This document shows positions 51,401 through 58,373 of a stretch of 64,000 nt of DNA, in pieces. Position 1 is the first letter of the stretch. Every line of letters begins with the position of its first letter. Under the pieces are notes generated by a model, which saw nothing but the letters and a program-made list of their open reading frames with translations, made no database searches and had not been told where the DNA came from. The translations under genes were made by a program, and so were the position numbers. Origin of the DNA: Symbiodinium sp. CCMP2592. Taxonomy: Eukaryota > Sar > Dinophyceae > Suessiales > Symbiodiniaceae. The DNA lies in the NCBI GenBank assembly GCA_905221615.1, contig CAJNDT010003990.1, positions 440,501 to 504,500 on the forward strand, in the 5' to 3' direction.

Positions 51401-54400
51401 GAGCTCCAGTCCGCCTGACGCGGACAGGAAGGTCGCGCCTAAAGCAAAAGCAAAACACGATGAATCCCTAACGGACACTAACCACCCCACAAGAGCCCTA
51501 TACCCTAACTCGCTTGTGTTCGTCTTGACCGCATGTGTCTTGACCGCGGGGTCTAGGTTAGGGTTCGGGGTCTTAGTGTGCCGCGTCGGGGGGGTTCGGG
51601 GGGGAACGTGGGGGGAAGCTCGGACGCAGGCCTGTACGCCCGTGGGTCGCTACCTCCTTTCTATGCTACTACTCGTTGCGTGCGTGCTGCAGCAAGGGTG
51701 TAGTGAGGTAGTCCAGGGTGTAGGTCGTGCTGAGTGTGAGCCCTACCACCTCTCTCTGTGCAGCCCCCTTGAACCCCCTGCCTTTCAGGACATGGCCGCG
51801 CAGCGTGGGCTCAAGACGAGTAGCCCAGTAGCTTGCGACGGGCCGCGCGGGCCCTTGCCATCGGGTTCTTGCGCCTCGCGGTGTGCTTTGGCACACGTGG
51901 GCCGGGAGGTCGCGTGTACCCCTCTTTCCTTCGCTGCCGGTGGGTCCTCCGTGGACCGGCTGGTCGCGGAACCACTCCCACTTTTTCCTCCGTGTGCCGG
52001 GCCCCTCGTGGGCCAGGGAGCCGCGAGGGGCGCCATGGGAGGTGGCCGCAGACGCGGGAACGAAGGGAACGGCGGTCGTGATAGCAACTCACGATGGCAG
52101 CCGTGGGTGTGGCTAGAGAACCCCGCGGTTTGCCAGAGGGCGCTTACGCAAGCCCTCCGCCACGGCAAATTCGGCCTGCAGGGCCATCTCGGCGAAGGGG
52201 GCTGGATTAGCGTATCCGCCTTAGCCGAGAAGCTCAAGATCACTTCGTCCGCGATCGAGGCAGGTGCGGCGAGTGATCTGGAAAACGCGGCTGGCGGTCG
52301 GGAGAAGCAGCGGCTGGAGCTGGTCGATGGCCGGATCCGGGCTCTCCAGGGACACGGCCGTGGGTCAGGATTGACCGCGGGCACCGTGTATGGAGACGGC
52401 CTCGATGGGGCCGGCATGAGGGAGCTCTCGGTAGAGTACGGAGGCTCCACCCTCTGTCATGGCACAGAGGTGTTTCATGCGCGGCGGATCGGCCGCGACG
52501 GCCTCCTCCCGGGAGGCGGAAACGGCCCGCGCCTGACTGTCCATTGGGTGATCGGGCCCGCGTACCCAAGACAGCGGGACAGTACGTCGGGCTTTAGAAA
52601 GAACTCGACCTGTCTTGTGGTCTCGAACCTCGAGCTCCTAAGGGCTTCCGGGGTGCCCGTCTGGAGAGGGACAGACGGATGTGTTCTGACAGGGCGTGTC
52701 CATCCAGAATGCATCCTCCGAATCCTCACGGTGCAACCCGGCTGTGAAGTCTTCGACCTCTCGCTTGCAGAGCGTCAGGGTAACACCCTGCGGTGGGTCG
52801 ATGATGCGGAGCCCGGGAGCGGAGTCCGCAGAGAGCAGTCGGCGCAGCCTGGCGGAGCCGGCCCGGTCAACTACTATATCGGGGACGAGGACTCGTCTTC
52901 CGAGCTGGAAGTTGAGGTGCGGGCCAAGAGCTCGGCAATGCCGGCAGGACCCCCGCCTGGACCACCTAAGGAGGGTGGTCCCCGTGGGATGCCCTCTGCG
53001 CTGCATCGGTCCAGGACGGTCGATGATAGGCCGCCGCCAGGGCGGGAAGGCAAACTAAAGCCTACCCCCAAGGTGGCCCCAGAGGGAGAGCCTTCGGCAG
53101 GGGAACAGGAGCGGGGAAGATCACACCGCCCCCCTCAAAAGGTGCCTCCCGAAGCACCGCCTGCGGACACGATCCGCTACAAGACGCCGCCCAGGGCCCG
53201 GGATGAGCTGCCTGAGGATCCTCAGGCCGCGCCCGGTGACCCTGCGGGTGCCGGTGCAGCGCCTGGGGATCAGCCGATGGAGGCGGACCGTACGCTTACT
53301 CCAGCGGATTTGTTCCACCCGAAGAACTTCAGCAAGAAGGCGAACCCGAAGCCGCCGCCGAAGAGGCCAGCCGTTCCGGAAGGAATGGTCACGGTGGAGC
53401 CTGGCCCGACGCCGAAAGGGGTCAGGCCTCCACCGCCGTTCCTGATCATGGAAACCGAGAGGGCCGAGGAGTTCTTGAGCACCAGGCCTGGATGGTTGCT
53501 GGTTGGGCCGGCTGAGCCGCCCATCGCGCGATCTCCTCCTCCGCCACCTGCTGCGAGGAACCGGTCGGAAAGGCCCTTGCCTCATGGAGGGCTGGGGCCC
53601 GGGCCTTACCAAGGCCCTATCCGGCCTCAGCTTGGTGGGCCTCCGCTCAAGGCCGCTCCGAAGGGGGCCGTTCCTAGTGCTGAAGCCCCTTCTGCGAGCT
53701 CGGCCTCCACGGGAGGCCCAGAGGGCGCCCGAGAAGGAGGTACGGCCGTCCCAGAGGAGACCGAGGAGGAACGGGCCAAGACTGAGGCCATCCTCCGCGG
53801 GATCGACGATTTCATGGCATCCGTGGAGCGTCGGTCGGCAAGCCAAGAACGGCCCGCTCCGAAGTCTCCTGCGCGGCACACCTTTGTGCGTTTCAGTGTG
53901 GATCCGATTCCCGAGGAGGCTGCAGTGCCTGGGGAATTCGTCGATCTCGGGGACACCCCCGACGGGAGTGCGATCCATGGCGGGGGCGTGGCTGGTTGCC
54001 CTACACCCGAGGAGATTGGGAACGGAGACCCTAGAAGGGTTCCTTCCCGTGGGTCCGGCCACAAGTGTGGTATCCGCGGGTGCCGTGCCGAATTCGAGCA
54101 CGAGTACGAAGCCGCGTACCACCGAGCGGCGGTCCACGGAAGGGGCCTTCCGGCGAACATGGTGCCGGCCCCGTGCGACGATGCGTTCTTTGGAGAAGCC
54201 GCTGTGGCTCTGAGACGCTTCCGCCACGGAGAAGCTCGCAGAGACCACAGAGACCGTGTCTGGGTCTTTGAGGCTGACCTGGGCCGGTTTACGCATATCT
54301 CCAACCCGGACCGCTTCTGTGATCGCATCGGGGCGGAGCTGCGTGATTTCAGGCGGCTCCCGGATGGGGCGCCTTGTGTCACTTCCGATGGTCTCTGGCG

Positions 54401-57400
54401 CACGTATCGCCTTGACCGGAGGCCGGTGCAGCGGGCGAAGCCTCCCGTGCGCTACCCGAGTACCATTCTCGGGCCAGCGTACGAGGAGACGGACTTCATG
54501 ATGCCCAACGCCGCAGCTCCGAGTCCCTACCGTCACTTGTTTAGGGACGAGACCCCGCTGGGCGAAGCGTTGGAGGCGATTCGCGAAGAGCAGGGGAGAT
54601 CCGGAGAGGTTCCCGAAGATGTTGAACCGCCTCCTCCGGCGTTCCCCGACGAGCTTTTGGAGCCCCAAGATCCGGACGTGGACGCTCCCCGGGAAGATAC
54701 CCCGAGGGAGCACGTCCAAGCGATGAGGGAAACCTTTTCAGACCTTATCTGGAACGCCCACGATGGGCTCAGAGAAGAAAAGCTCGCCGCGGGTGTCTTG
54801 AACCCTATCGCAAAGCAGACTGACACCCAACTGGAGATAGATCCCCCTATGCTGGAAACGGATCTGCTCCCTCGAGAGAAGGGGGGTGTCCAGAGGACTG
54901 GAACCCCGCCTGATCCACGATGGGGTGCGGAGCCTCAGGCTTCCAGCCCTAAGAAGAAAGCTCCGCCATCTTCGGCGACGCATTCCGAGGATCAGGAGAT
55001 GGCTCCTGCTCCTCCGGATGCCTCTCAGGAGGCGTCTTCCTCCTCTGCAGCGCCTGCGGCCAACGTGACTCCCCCAGCTGAGGCAGGGAGTCCGGAGGTC
55101 CGGATCCCTAGCCTCGCGGAGTCTATGAAGGCAGGCTTGGCACGGGAAAGAGCGGCGGCACGCGCCAAGGAGGAGCTTGCTGCTTCGGCCCAGGAGGCCG
55201 CGGCTGCGGCTCCTGAGGCACGGCGCGACACCCGCCTTCCTGCAGTGACCAAGGAGGAAAAGGAGACAGCAGAGGCTAAGTCCCTCTCCTCCCTCAAGCG
55301 CGCCGTTGAGGAGAGCGGCTCTGAGCGTCAAGGCCCCGCGGCCAAGCGGGCCACCACCAAGAAGGAAGAAGCGCCCTCGGCACCAGCCGGCCCTGCAGGA
55401 GCCGCGGCCGGGACAGGCGCGGCTCCCTCGTCTAGTGGCGAGGCAGGTGCCGAAGAAGGTGCCAGCGGGGCCGCTGCTCCGTCGAGCACAGACAAGCGGC
55501 GACCCGCGGAGCCGGAGGGACCGCCGCCGCCCAAGAAGCGATTCACAACATGGCAGGATACCATGGAGTCGCCGGCTCCCCAACACCGAGTTTCGGGGGT
55601 TTACGGACTCTCGAACGAGGTTCCCGGGGCCGATTGGCGCGACGTGGACTGGGATGCGACTCCACCGCCGGGGCCTGGAAGGCCCGGCGCCCGCGACGTG
55701 GATCCCAGGCTCACGGTCCCCCTTGATCTCCAACATGATGAACAGATCAGGGAATTCTTCCGAGGCGGTGGTGAGCATACGCTCGAGCAGCTCCTCGCGT
55801 TGGCGCGGCGCCGGAGGCGCGCGTTCGTCTACCAGGCTGCGATTTTGTCGAACAGGCCAGTGTTTGAAATCTGGCCCGATTACGATGAAAACGAGCTTGG
55901 ACCGACACCCGAGCGCGTTCCGCTCCTCACAGGCAAGGTCTGGCCTTGGGGCTGGTGGGATTGCTTTACTTGTGGGCGTGCGAACCCACCAGAACGCAAT
56001 ACCTGCCGGCACCATGATTCCGAGGAGCTCGGAGGTGCCCCCTGTGTGGGGATCTTCGAGGACAGCCTGTACTGGAGCACGCCGGTGGACCTGCGAACGG
56101 CGCCGGCGTGGTTCATCGAGGTCTGGCTCGATGAACATAAGGAACGCATAAAGGAGTACCTTTATGCGAAGCGTTCGGACGCGATCGCCGCCGCAATGTC
56201 CAACGCCTACTGGACCTGTGGGCGGGACACATGCCAAGAGAGGAACATGTTATGGCGCAAACTGTGCTTTAAGTGCAGTGGCCCTAAGTCGGGCGCGTCG
56301 TTCATAACCCACGGCATGCCGCCCCAGGAAGGCGACGATGAAGCTGCTTCTTCGTCGGAAGAGAGCGAGGGCACGAAGATGGAACGGATCGAGCGTTCCA
56401 TCAACGCCGATCCCCTTGCGGAGCATGCGAGGAAATTCCTCCGCTCCGGACGGAAGAGGCTCCGCGCTGAAAAGCGCAGGCAGGCAGAGCTCTCTCAAGA
56501 CTCTGCCCGAGCCTGGTGGAGCCAACCTTCCTCCGGGCGCGGTGCACCCAGTGGGGGCCGCAGCTCTGGCAGCAAGGGTGGTGGCAAAGGTGGTGGAAGG
56601 GGAAGCTCGAACCGCTACGGCAACCGAGGATGGTGGGCCGGAGGTGCTGCCGGACTGGCATACTCCTCCCGACTCGGCGAGCGTGCTGGGCAGCCCGCCC
56701 TCACGCTCCCACTGCGTGGCCCGGGTGGCCACAGAGTGGCGCCCGAGGCCCCTGCCGTTTCTTCTCGCCCCGCTGTCTCTTCCGGGCCCTCGAACCGTGG
56801 TGGGTTCCTTGGGGCCGTGCGCTCGATAGGCGCTGCGGTCTCCAGCTGGGCTCTCTCCAGGAGAGCGCGCAATCGCGCAGCCCACGCCACAACGGGCAAC
56901 ATTGGATGGAAGATGGGTTTGGTGGCCGCTGCGCTGGCGCCTACCCTCTTCACTGTTGAGCGCGGTGCCAGAGAGGTGGCACACGTGAGCCTCACTGCAG
57001 TTGCCACTGCGGCGGAGGACCTCATCGAGGAATCCTCTGGTATCCTCGTTCGGGGTGTCCGCGTGGTTGGCTTGACGGCCGTCGTCCTACTGTGGACGTT
57101 CGCGGCCGTAGTGCTGTGGTGGGCCGGACGTGTCGCCACTAACCGGCTAATGCACGCCATGAACGGTAACCCCTTTGGGAATGCTGTTCTGGTGTCGCTC
57201 GAAGGCCGGGAGGCTGTCTTTGAGGTTGCATCAAAGACTAAGGCCGGAGCACACAGGGTTCTTGTGAAGGTCGGGTCGGGCGCGGACGGCGCAGGCTGCG
57301 ACTGCAAGGCATTCCTCAACGAGGGACGTTGTGGTCACATAGAACGCGCTGTTGAAGCTGCGGGGCAACTCGTGGCCATGACAGGCGCGAGCGCTGCCCC

Positions 57401-58373
57401 AACGCTGTCCGTCGCCCCGGCCGCGACTAGACGCGCCCGTGCGATCCTCGGCGCGCCGGCCCTGGAACAGGGGTGCCTTGCCGGCATGGTGTCGAAAGCG
57501 AGATCGCTCTCTGAAAGAGCTCGGAATGTCGGGAACCCGTCCGAGGGTTGCCTTGACGGCTTTACCAAGCTCAGAGGCCGCCACGAGGTGGCCACAGTGT
57601 CGGCGCCTCCGACAGAGACTGTTCCGAAGACGCCTGCAGCGGAGGCTTCCCGCCAGGGTACCTCTGCGGCGTCTCCGGCTCCGACAGCTCCCATGTCGAG
57701 CCAGGCACGGCGTGTCAGAGACTTCCCGATCCCTGACGGCTTCGAGCGAGCCGGGGTCAAGTTTCTGACCCTTCCGGAGTATCACGCTGTGGTACAAACG
57801 ATGCTATCGGACGCTGGGCATGGGGACCACGTTTACGTGCGAGCCTACAGCTTCGATAGCAAGCCTTTGGTTGGAGCCCTCGTGTCCTCGCTGGAGCGAG
57901 GCGCCCGAGCCCACGTGCTTGCCGACAACTCGCAGACGAGCCGGACCAAGCTCCAGCTGCAGTCCCTCAAGGAGCTAGGGGCGGCTGGCGTCCAGGTCCG
58001 TGTCGGCAAGGGCACCTCGGTCAAGGCGGCTTACGCCGCCGAGAACCGCACGGACGTGAGCATCGGCGCAGGCCTCGCGGGCATCCACCACGCCAAGACG
58101 GTGCTCGTGACGAGGCCGGACTCCACAGTTAGCGCCGTGATAGGAAGCCTAAACTTTAGTGCTAGTTCACGGGCCAACGCGGAGGTCGGCATCGCGGTCG
58201 CCAGTGTGCTGACCTCTGAATTTAGCCAAAAGTGGCTAGATTCGTTTGGCACCGAGTGGTCCAAGGCGCTGAAGCTCGAGGAGTTCGAAGCACCTCAGCG
58301 GAACCACCGCGGGCGGGCAAAACCCTCAAATGTCCAGCAGCCCGCCGCGCAACCCAACGTGGAGCCGCAGTGA
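45234..58373 (+). CDS. Element P polyprotein, right copy (RNase H, IN, RT, KptA, zinc fingers, SWIM, PLD)
   Basis: A 4,379-codon frame ending at TGA 58371-58373. The listed start at 45234 is left of the palindrome axis, so residues 1 to ~53 are antisense of the other arm. Residues from ~55: Ty3-type RNase H (LCWTDHANLTRAQ, D162; LGDSFSRNP); a zinc ribbon at ~507-525 with one Cys lost; integrase with an HHCC-like finger and D985, D1045, E1081; a chromo/SH3-like end (GPWRIVAVKG); a methyltransferase-like region (~1440-1625); RT with YVDD at 2000-2003; KptA/Tpt1-like domain (~2296-2502); Pro-rich disordered region; C2H2 finger (~2943); two RanBP2-like fingers (~3575 and ~3660); Gly-rich RGG-like part; hydrophobic segment (~3935-3963); SWIM finger (4022-4035); PLD domain (~4175-4340). 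RNase H before RT is abnormal and suggests a permuted or joined pair of element parts. Confidence 0.85.
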   Translation: MHHRAPYRNPAGVRYLLKRARAISSRRLIEGRQADMVAHHLLDGLESLAGGSGTTAGCKAFKAIKKMMSHHISLAAFDEASAADGSCPLEQLADASGIAVGGSVVQMSRDLSRIKVLMTHSKSLTPAQQNWPPLIKEAFAQLEVKRATRKVFGTIRTLCWTDHANLTRAQSSDIGSDQKLVRWVAELLMDGSEIRSLSGRSATLGDSFSRNPKGRDELLAARTKDLVGMTGQLKGFDLDQYLGEGTEGDGPVPWAVGEDAVPDHATQVAPATAAAVPVGVAGGPPVRVMIVFDYAPWTEQERALTAIREVFVSGIPGHSIAVRGCWGPFEDDDGVASHFDGMTGKLTGPKKVKKLRVDLLTFCAKVLREAAAFSPTFLVGLGQGGVVTAALRWPLVVEVTLQARNLQRKEARVAGLAWAGIKGIWSLKPTVWKAHSTHAEVAEACPEMGREFPEPPIPGYGIVGKIAASAEVLSSLKLEGISKVADVSLRGLVDAPSRELWDHEGVCAGGKRTYLFSRCPSCIRQEAEETALEVAEAQAEKEAAEGPESADPSVSLEVNALLSASLADGSVEIDTDLIRAWAKGFLQKPVEGLLPTVYGRIKARVWTGGDLELPVEGCEKDGPTLWSSWVVNASGEVLQGHQAFPSCLSGPSSLNWAVEPNWHSHRHVVNSECERIWNLQEGEVRLRESFACLLGLKGEGDRVEGWNDGDGIQSLGHRKSLRASPVIAAFQCSGEEGHWMAVQLSKKIEVKEGELSRTLAFVGSATKPPRVVVELYSSHRPFCVKSHSVRTCRVKVSASGGSGPLRLGSFPVLSDKDSPESQREKLALAARDGAGLCEFGVTPALRTAWHEAQRRDPSLTASVKKPEAPFKLGSDGVLEREVTIKTGQTVVVPVVPNGIAGPNGVTWRKSCYMTVHGGLLGAHRSAEVTFRLLERAVWWPGMEPDVKLWVSKCLACGKGRARATKVEAKPVKCLAEACWQEVSVDCEGPNREDRDGSRYSITYFDCLSHAVLLEPMKTLTHTDVRRAFLRCVLRSRTLPRLIRSDRGTEFKNAMMLELCSMLGTTQQFSMALRPCEMGSNERVHQEVQKGLGNLIRHIGGSMENWSEWLMVAEYVLDNTPGAHGYTPRDLERSWSLALQLEKDVLREALQFEPITDWARSQFKQFSDLAAAVRRHWDASSEARARLANRSRRTVELRVGDRVVWNSPKPRPEGAGRVPWKPGLTGPWRIVAVKGHRLQLELVPGGPGEGPGRQCEAHAEDVVLVPEDAEVPEKRDPIEFFDEPEHQPPSLGQQAAGEAKQVEFTVKRRGLNFVLRIGDHVAYHGARVGPKTCRLGKVTQVDEARAQVGVHRYIPDASGLRVRWHLAVLDEGGSLTREGTRQAIESITVKEIISKVDLSRDGVLAASSARKLDKAGYSLQESVPDRGGVAASPIDVPAALKELLAEAPAPSLIVGRGSSCAAVQGWIRDHLEGMDVDLVEVAVSEHSLTQVSKAGGLRSPPAAVQGASSYGIRWDFSSEEDRQALSLLVDTLDPKCLVVGLSGKGIPKEFLSLVSRWGAMVAEKGRQMLVTISDQEGLWKPWEAQGWAPVFGTLSEPKFPWAFGRADRCQLLGSVPRGSKHSAGALICLSNFKMDSVCVRCAKPDALGRVAHQHAKARTSSRLLAPALCRCLADAGLRGDQPPCYDSICSVSGQPPAEPAKPSAPEVPLPDVKSGEDLSPQERAKMEAEVLEFSRKMDAHWRSKADAKDWDGVFADLEVYALAGQAVAADPRRTPEYKAQVIEGLRLGPTENRPGLTEADIAAIKETVGRKAAAFWVEGTARTTVRKFAHDCVPTGPPVSSQPHALRGEAAQWVDDRLEEEVQRGQLVRGPSAWGSAPFPTKEMPSHKRARKRRLVVDYRRVNARVKRSTYYCRRSTDVLAAAVGSVWYSFVDAVSGFNQIRNTKRAREVLAIVARSGKYLPIGLTFGPVNGPDDFNYVVDRAYAPGRNRRLRFTKEWVAYVDDLTVRTGRVVDGRFLTDAEAEEEIRTACRKGSRSAPQTAASALEALGARGRDGSSSSPPDADRKVAPKAKAKHDESLTDTNHPTRALYPNSLVFVLTACVLTAGSRLGFGVLVCRVGGVRGGTWGEARTQACTPVGRYLLSMLLLVACVLQQGCSEVVQGVGRAECEPYHLSLCSPLEPPAFQDMAAQRGLKTSSPVACDGPRGPLPSGSCASRCALAHVGREVACTPLSFAAGGSSVDRLVAEPLPLFPPCAGPLVGQGAARGAMGGGRRRGNEGNGGRDSNSRWQPWVWLENPAVCQRALTQALRHGKFGLQGHLGEGGWISVSALAEKLKITSSAIEAGAASDLENAAGGREKQRLELVDGRIRALQGHGRGSGLTAGTVYGDGLDGAGMRELSVEYGGSTLCHGTEVFHARRIGRDGLLPGGGNGPRLTVHWVIGPAYPRQRDSTSGFRKNSTCLVVSNLELLRASGVPVWRGTDGCVLTGRVHPECILRILTVQPGCEVFDLSLAERQGNTLRWVDDAEPGSGVRREQSAQPGGAGPVNYYIGDEDSSSELEVEVRAKSSAMPAGPPPGPPKEGGPRGMPSALHRSRTVDDRPPPGREGKLKPTPKVAPEGEPSAGEQERGRSHRPPQKVPPEAPPADTIRYKTPPRARDELPEDPQAAPGDPAGAGAAPGDQPMEADRTLTPADLFHPKNFSKKANPKPPPKRPAVPEGMVTVEPGPTPKGVRPPPPFLIMETERAEEFLSTRPGWLLVGPAEPPIARSPPPPPAARNRSERPLPHGGLGPGPYQGPIRPQLGGPPLKAAPKGAVPSAEAPSASSASTGGPEGAREGGTAVPEETEEERAKTEAILRGIDDFMASVERRSASQERPAPKSPARHTFVRFSVDPIPEEAAVPGEFVDLGDTPDGSAIHGGGVAGCPTPEEIGNGDPRRVPSRGSGHKCGIRGCRAEFEHEYEAAYHRAAVHGRGLPANMVPAPCDDAFFGEAAVALRRFRHGEARRDHRDRVWVFEADLGRFTHISNPDRFCDRIGAELRDFRRLPDGAPCVTSDGLWRTYRLDRRPVQRAKPPVRYPSTILGPAYEETDFMMPNAAAPSPYRHLFRDETPLGEALEAIREEQGRSGEVPEDVEPPPPAFPDELLEPQDPDVDAPREDTPREHVQAMRETFSDLIWNAHDGLREEKLAAGVLNPIAKQTDTQLEIDPPMLETDLLPREKGGVQRTGTPPDPRWGAEPQASSPKKKAPPSSATHSEDQEMAPAPPDASQEASSSSAAPAANVTPPAEAGSPEVRIPSLAESMKAGLARERAAARAKEELAASAQEAAAAAPEARRDTRLPAVTKEEKETAEAKSLSSLKRAVEESGSERQGPAAKRATTKKEEAPSAPAGPAGAAAGTGAAPSSSGEAGAEEGASGAAAPSSTDKRRPAEPEGPPPPKKRFTTWQDTMESPAPQHRVSGVYGLSNEVPGADWRDVDWDATPPPGPGRPGARDVDPRLTVPLDLQHDEQIREFFRGGGEHTLEQLLALARRRRRAFVYQAAILSNRPVFEIWPDYDENELGPTPERVPLLTGKVWPWGWWDCFTCGRANPPERNTCRHHDSEELGGAPCVGIFEDSLYWSTPVDLRTAPAWFIEVWLDEHKERIKEYLYAKRSDAIAAAMSNAYWTCGRDTCQERNMLWRKLCFKCSGPKSGASFITHGMPPQEGDDEAASSSEESEGTKMERIERSINADPLAEHARKFLRSGRKRLRAEKRRQAELSQDSARAWWSQPSSGRGAPSGGRSSGSKGGGKGGGRGSSNRYGNRGWWAGGAAGLAYSSRLGERAGQPALTLPLRGPGGHRVAPEAPAVSSRPAVSSGPSNRGGFLGAVRSIGAAVSSWALSRRARNRAAHATTGNIGWKMGLVAAALAPTLFTVERGAREVAHVSLTAVATAAEDLIEESSGILVRGVRVVGLTAVVLLWTFAAVVLWWAGRVATNRLMHAMNGNPFGNAVLVSLEGREAVFEVASKTKAGAHRVLVKVGSGADGAGCDCKAFLNEGRCGHIERAVEAAGQLVAMTGASAAPTLSVAPAATRRARAILGAPALEQGCLAGMVSKARSLSERARNVGNPSEGCLDGFTKLRGRHEVATVSAPPTETVPKTPAAEASRQGTSAASPAPTAPMSSQARRVRDFPIPDGFERAGVKFLTLPEYHAVVQTMLSDAGHGDHVYVRAYSFDSKPLVGALVSSLERGARAHVLADNSQTSRTKLQLQSLKELGAAGVQVRVGKGTSVKAAYAAENRTDVSIGAGLAGIHHAKTVLVTRPDSTVSAVIGSLNFSASSRANAEVGIAVASVLTSEFSQKWLDSFGTEWSKALKLEEFEAPQRNHRGRAKPSNVQQPAAQPNVEPQ
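45392..45393. other. Axis of the palindrome
   Basis: Left and right arms meet with no spacer inside CGGCAGTGGGACCACTGCCG-like sequence. The pair at the axis (G/A) does not match and 45382/45403 is a second mismatch. Both arms stop at the same codon of the RT-RNase H connection. Confidence 0.85.
45405..45900 (+). other. Ty3-type RNase H domain (right copy)
   Basis: Begins with AFKAIKKMMSHHISLAAFDE, the usual RT-RNase H connection, then a degenerate DASG...GG segment, SKSLTPAQQNWPPLIKEA, LCWTDHANLTRAQ and WVAELLMDGSEI...LGDSFSRNP. This is the order of the Ty3/gypsy RNase H. The RT that should come just before it is missing at the axis. Confidence 0.7.
46752..46806 (+). other. Zinc ribbon between RNase H and integrase, one Cys lost
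   Basis: The left copy reads C-x-C-x9-C-x2-C. In the right copy the second Cys codon TGC is GGC (46758-46760), giving CAGGKRTYLFSRCPSC. The pair of positions 46758 and 44027 shows the change directly. Confidence 0.7.
47960..48960 (+). other. Ty3-type integrase domain (right copy)
   Basis: Finger-like H...H...C-x2-C segment (MTVHGGLLGAHRSAEV, then KCLACGKG), catalytic D985 (SVDCEG), D1045 (IRSDRGTEF) and E1081 (GSNERVHQEV), exactly 35 residues between the last two. A C-terminal GDRVVWNSPK...TGPWRIVAVK segment follows, as in chromo/GPY-F-type integrases. It would insert the element DNA. Confidence 0.85.
49550..50140 (+). other. Methyltransferase-like region before RT
   Basis: The stretch from SLIVGRGSSCAAVQGWIRDH to GALICLSNFK has the layout of the methyltransferase-like region that precedes RT in related dinoflagellate elements (YGIRWDFSSEEDRQALSLL, then CLVVGLSGKG, then FAxRCQ-like FGRADRCQLLGSVPRGS). 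The catalytic PPC is replaced (VVGLSGKGIPKEF), so activity is unlikely. The following CVRCAKPDALGRVAHQH may bind metal. Confidence 0.4.
50610..51310 (+). other. Ty3-type reverse transcriptase domain (right copy)
   Basis: Begins near LRGEAAQWVDDRLEEEVQRG, then RRLVVDYRRVNARVKRSTYY, FVDAVSGFNQIRN (first catalytic Asp), PIGLTFGPVNGPDDFNYVVD and the catalytic WVAYVDDLTV (YVDD 51231-51242). After EEEIRTACRKG the thumb is missing and the sequence turns into non-coding-like translation, so this RT is truncated. Confidence 0.85.
51430..52100 (+). other. Junction region between RT and the KptA-like domain
   Basis: The frame stays open but the translation looks unlike protein (Cys/Leu/Val/Gly-rich). 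On DNA level there are CCCTAA/TTAGGG-like words (51469-51520 and 51550-51570) and G-runs. It could be the 5' end or leader of a second element unit joined to a truncated RT, with a start codon for a KptA-containing protein at 51792 or 52035. Confidence 0.4.
52119..52740 (+). other. KptA/Tpt1-like RNA 2'-phosphotransferase domain (right copy)
   Basis: Tpt1/KptA enzymes remove a 2'-phosphate from RNA with NAD+. The domain here follows the family order: CQRALTQALRHGKFGL; GEGGWISVSALAEKL; GREKQRLELVDGRIRALQGHG; TLCHGTEVFHARRIGRDGLL; GPRLTVHWVIG; VPVWRGTDGCVLTGRVHPEC. The four residues known as essential in yeast Tpt1 (Arg23, His24, Arg71, Arg138) align with R2309, H2310, R2360 and R2433. An insertion of ~15 residues follows QGHG. 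Found inside the long element P frame in both arms. Alternatives (other ADP-ribosyl transferases) lack this combination. Confidence 0.75.
54060..54140 (+). other. C2H2 zinc finger in the Gag-like part
   Basis: HKCGIRGCRAEFEHEYEAAY followed by His residues: C-x4-C-x12-H-x4-H type. Probably nucleic-acid binding. Confidence 0.7.
55950..56300 (+). other. Two RanBP2-like zinc fingers
   Basis: WWDCFTCGRANPPERNTCRHH and AYWTCGRDTC...LCFKCSG have the W-x-C-x(2-4)-C...N...C-x2-C layout of RanBP2-type fingers, which often bind single-stranded RNA. A Gly/Ser/Arg-rich tract follows (56510-56640). Confidence 0.55.
57297..57338 (+). other. SWIM zinc finger
   Basis: CDCKAFLNEGRCGH fits CxCx(n)CxH of SWIM fingers. 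It lies between a hydrophobic segment (57035-57125) and the PLD domain. The left copy has Arg for Lys and Val for Ile nearby but keeps all ligands. Confidence 0.65.
57760..58260 (+). other. PLD-family nuclease domain
   Basis: FLTLPEYHAVVQTMLSDAG, DHVYVRAYSFDSKPLVGALV, then RGARAHVLADNSQTSRTK, IHHAKTVLV (H4286, K4288) and VIGSLNFSASSRANAEV. This is one half-site of a dimeric PLD-type nuclease (Zucchini/PLD6, Nuc). The Asp of HxK(x)4D is Thr. It could cut element or host RNA/DNA. Confidence 0.7.
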
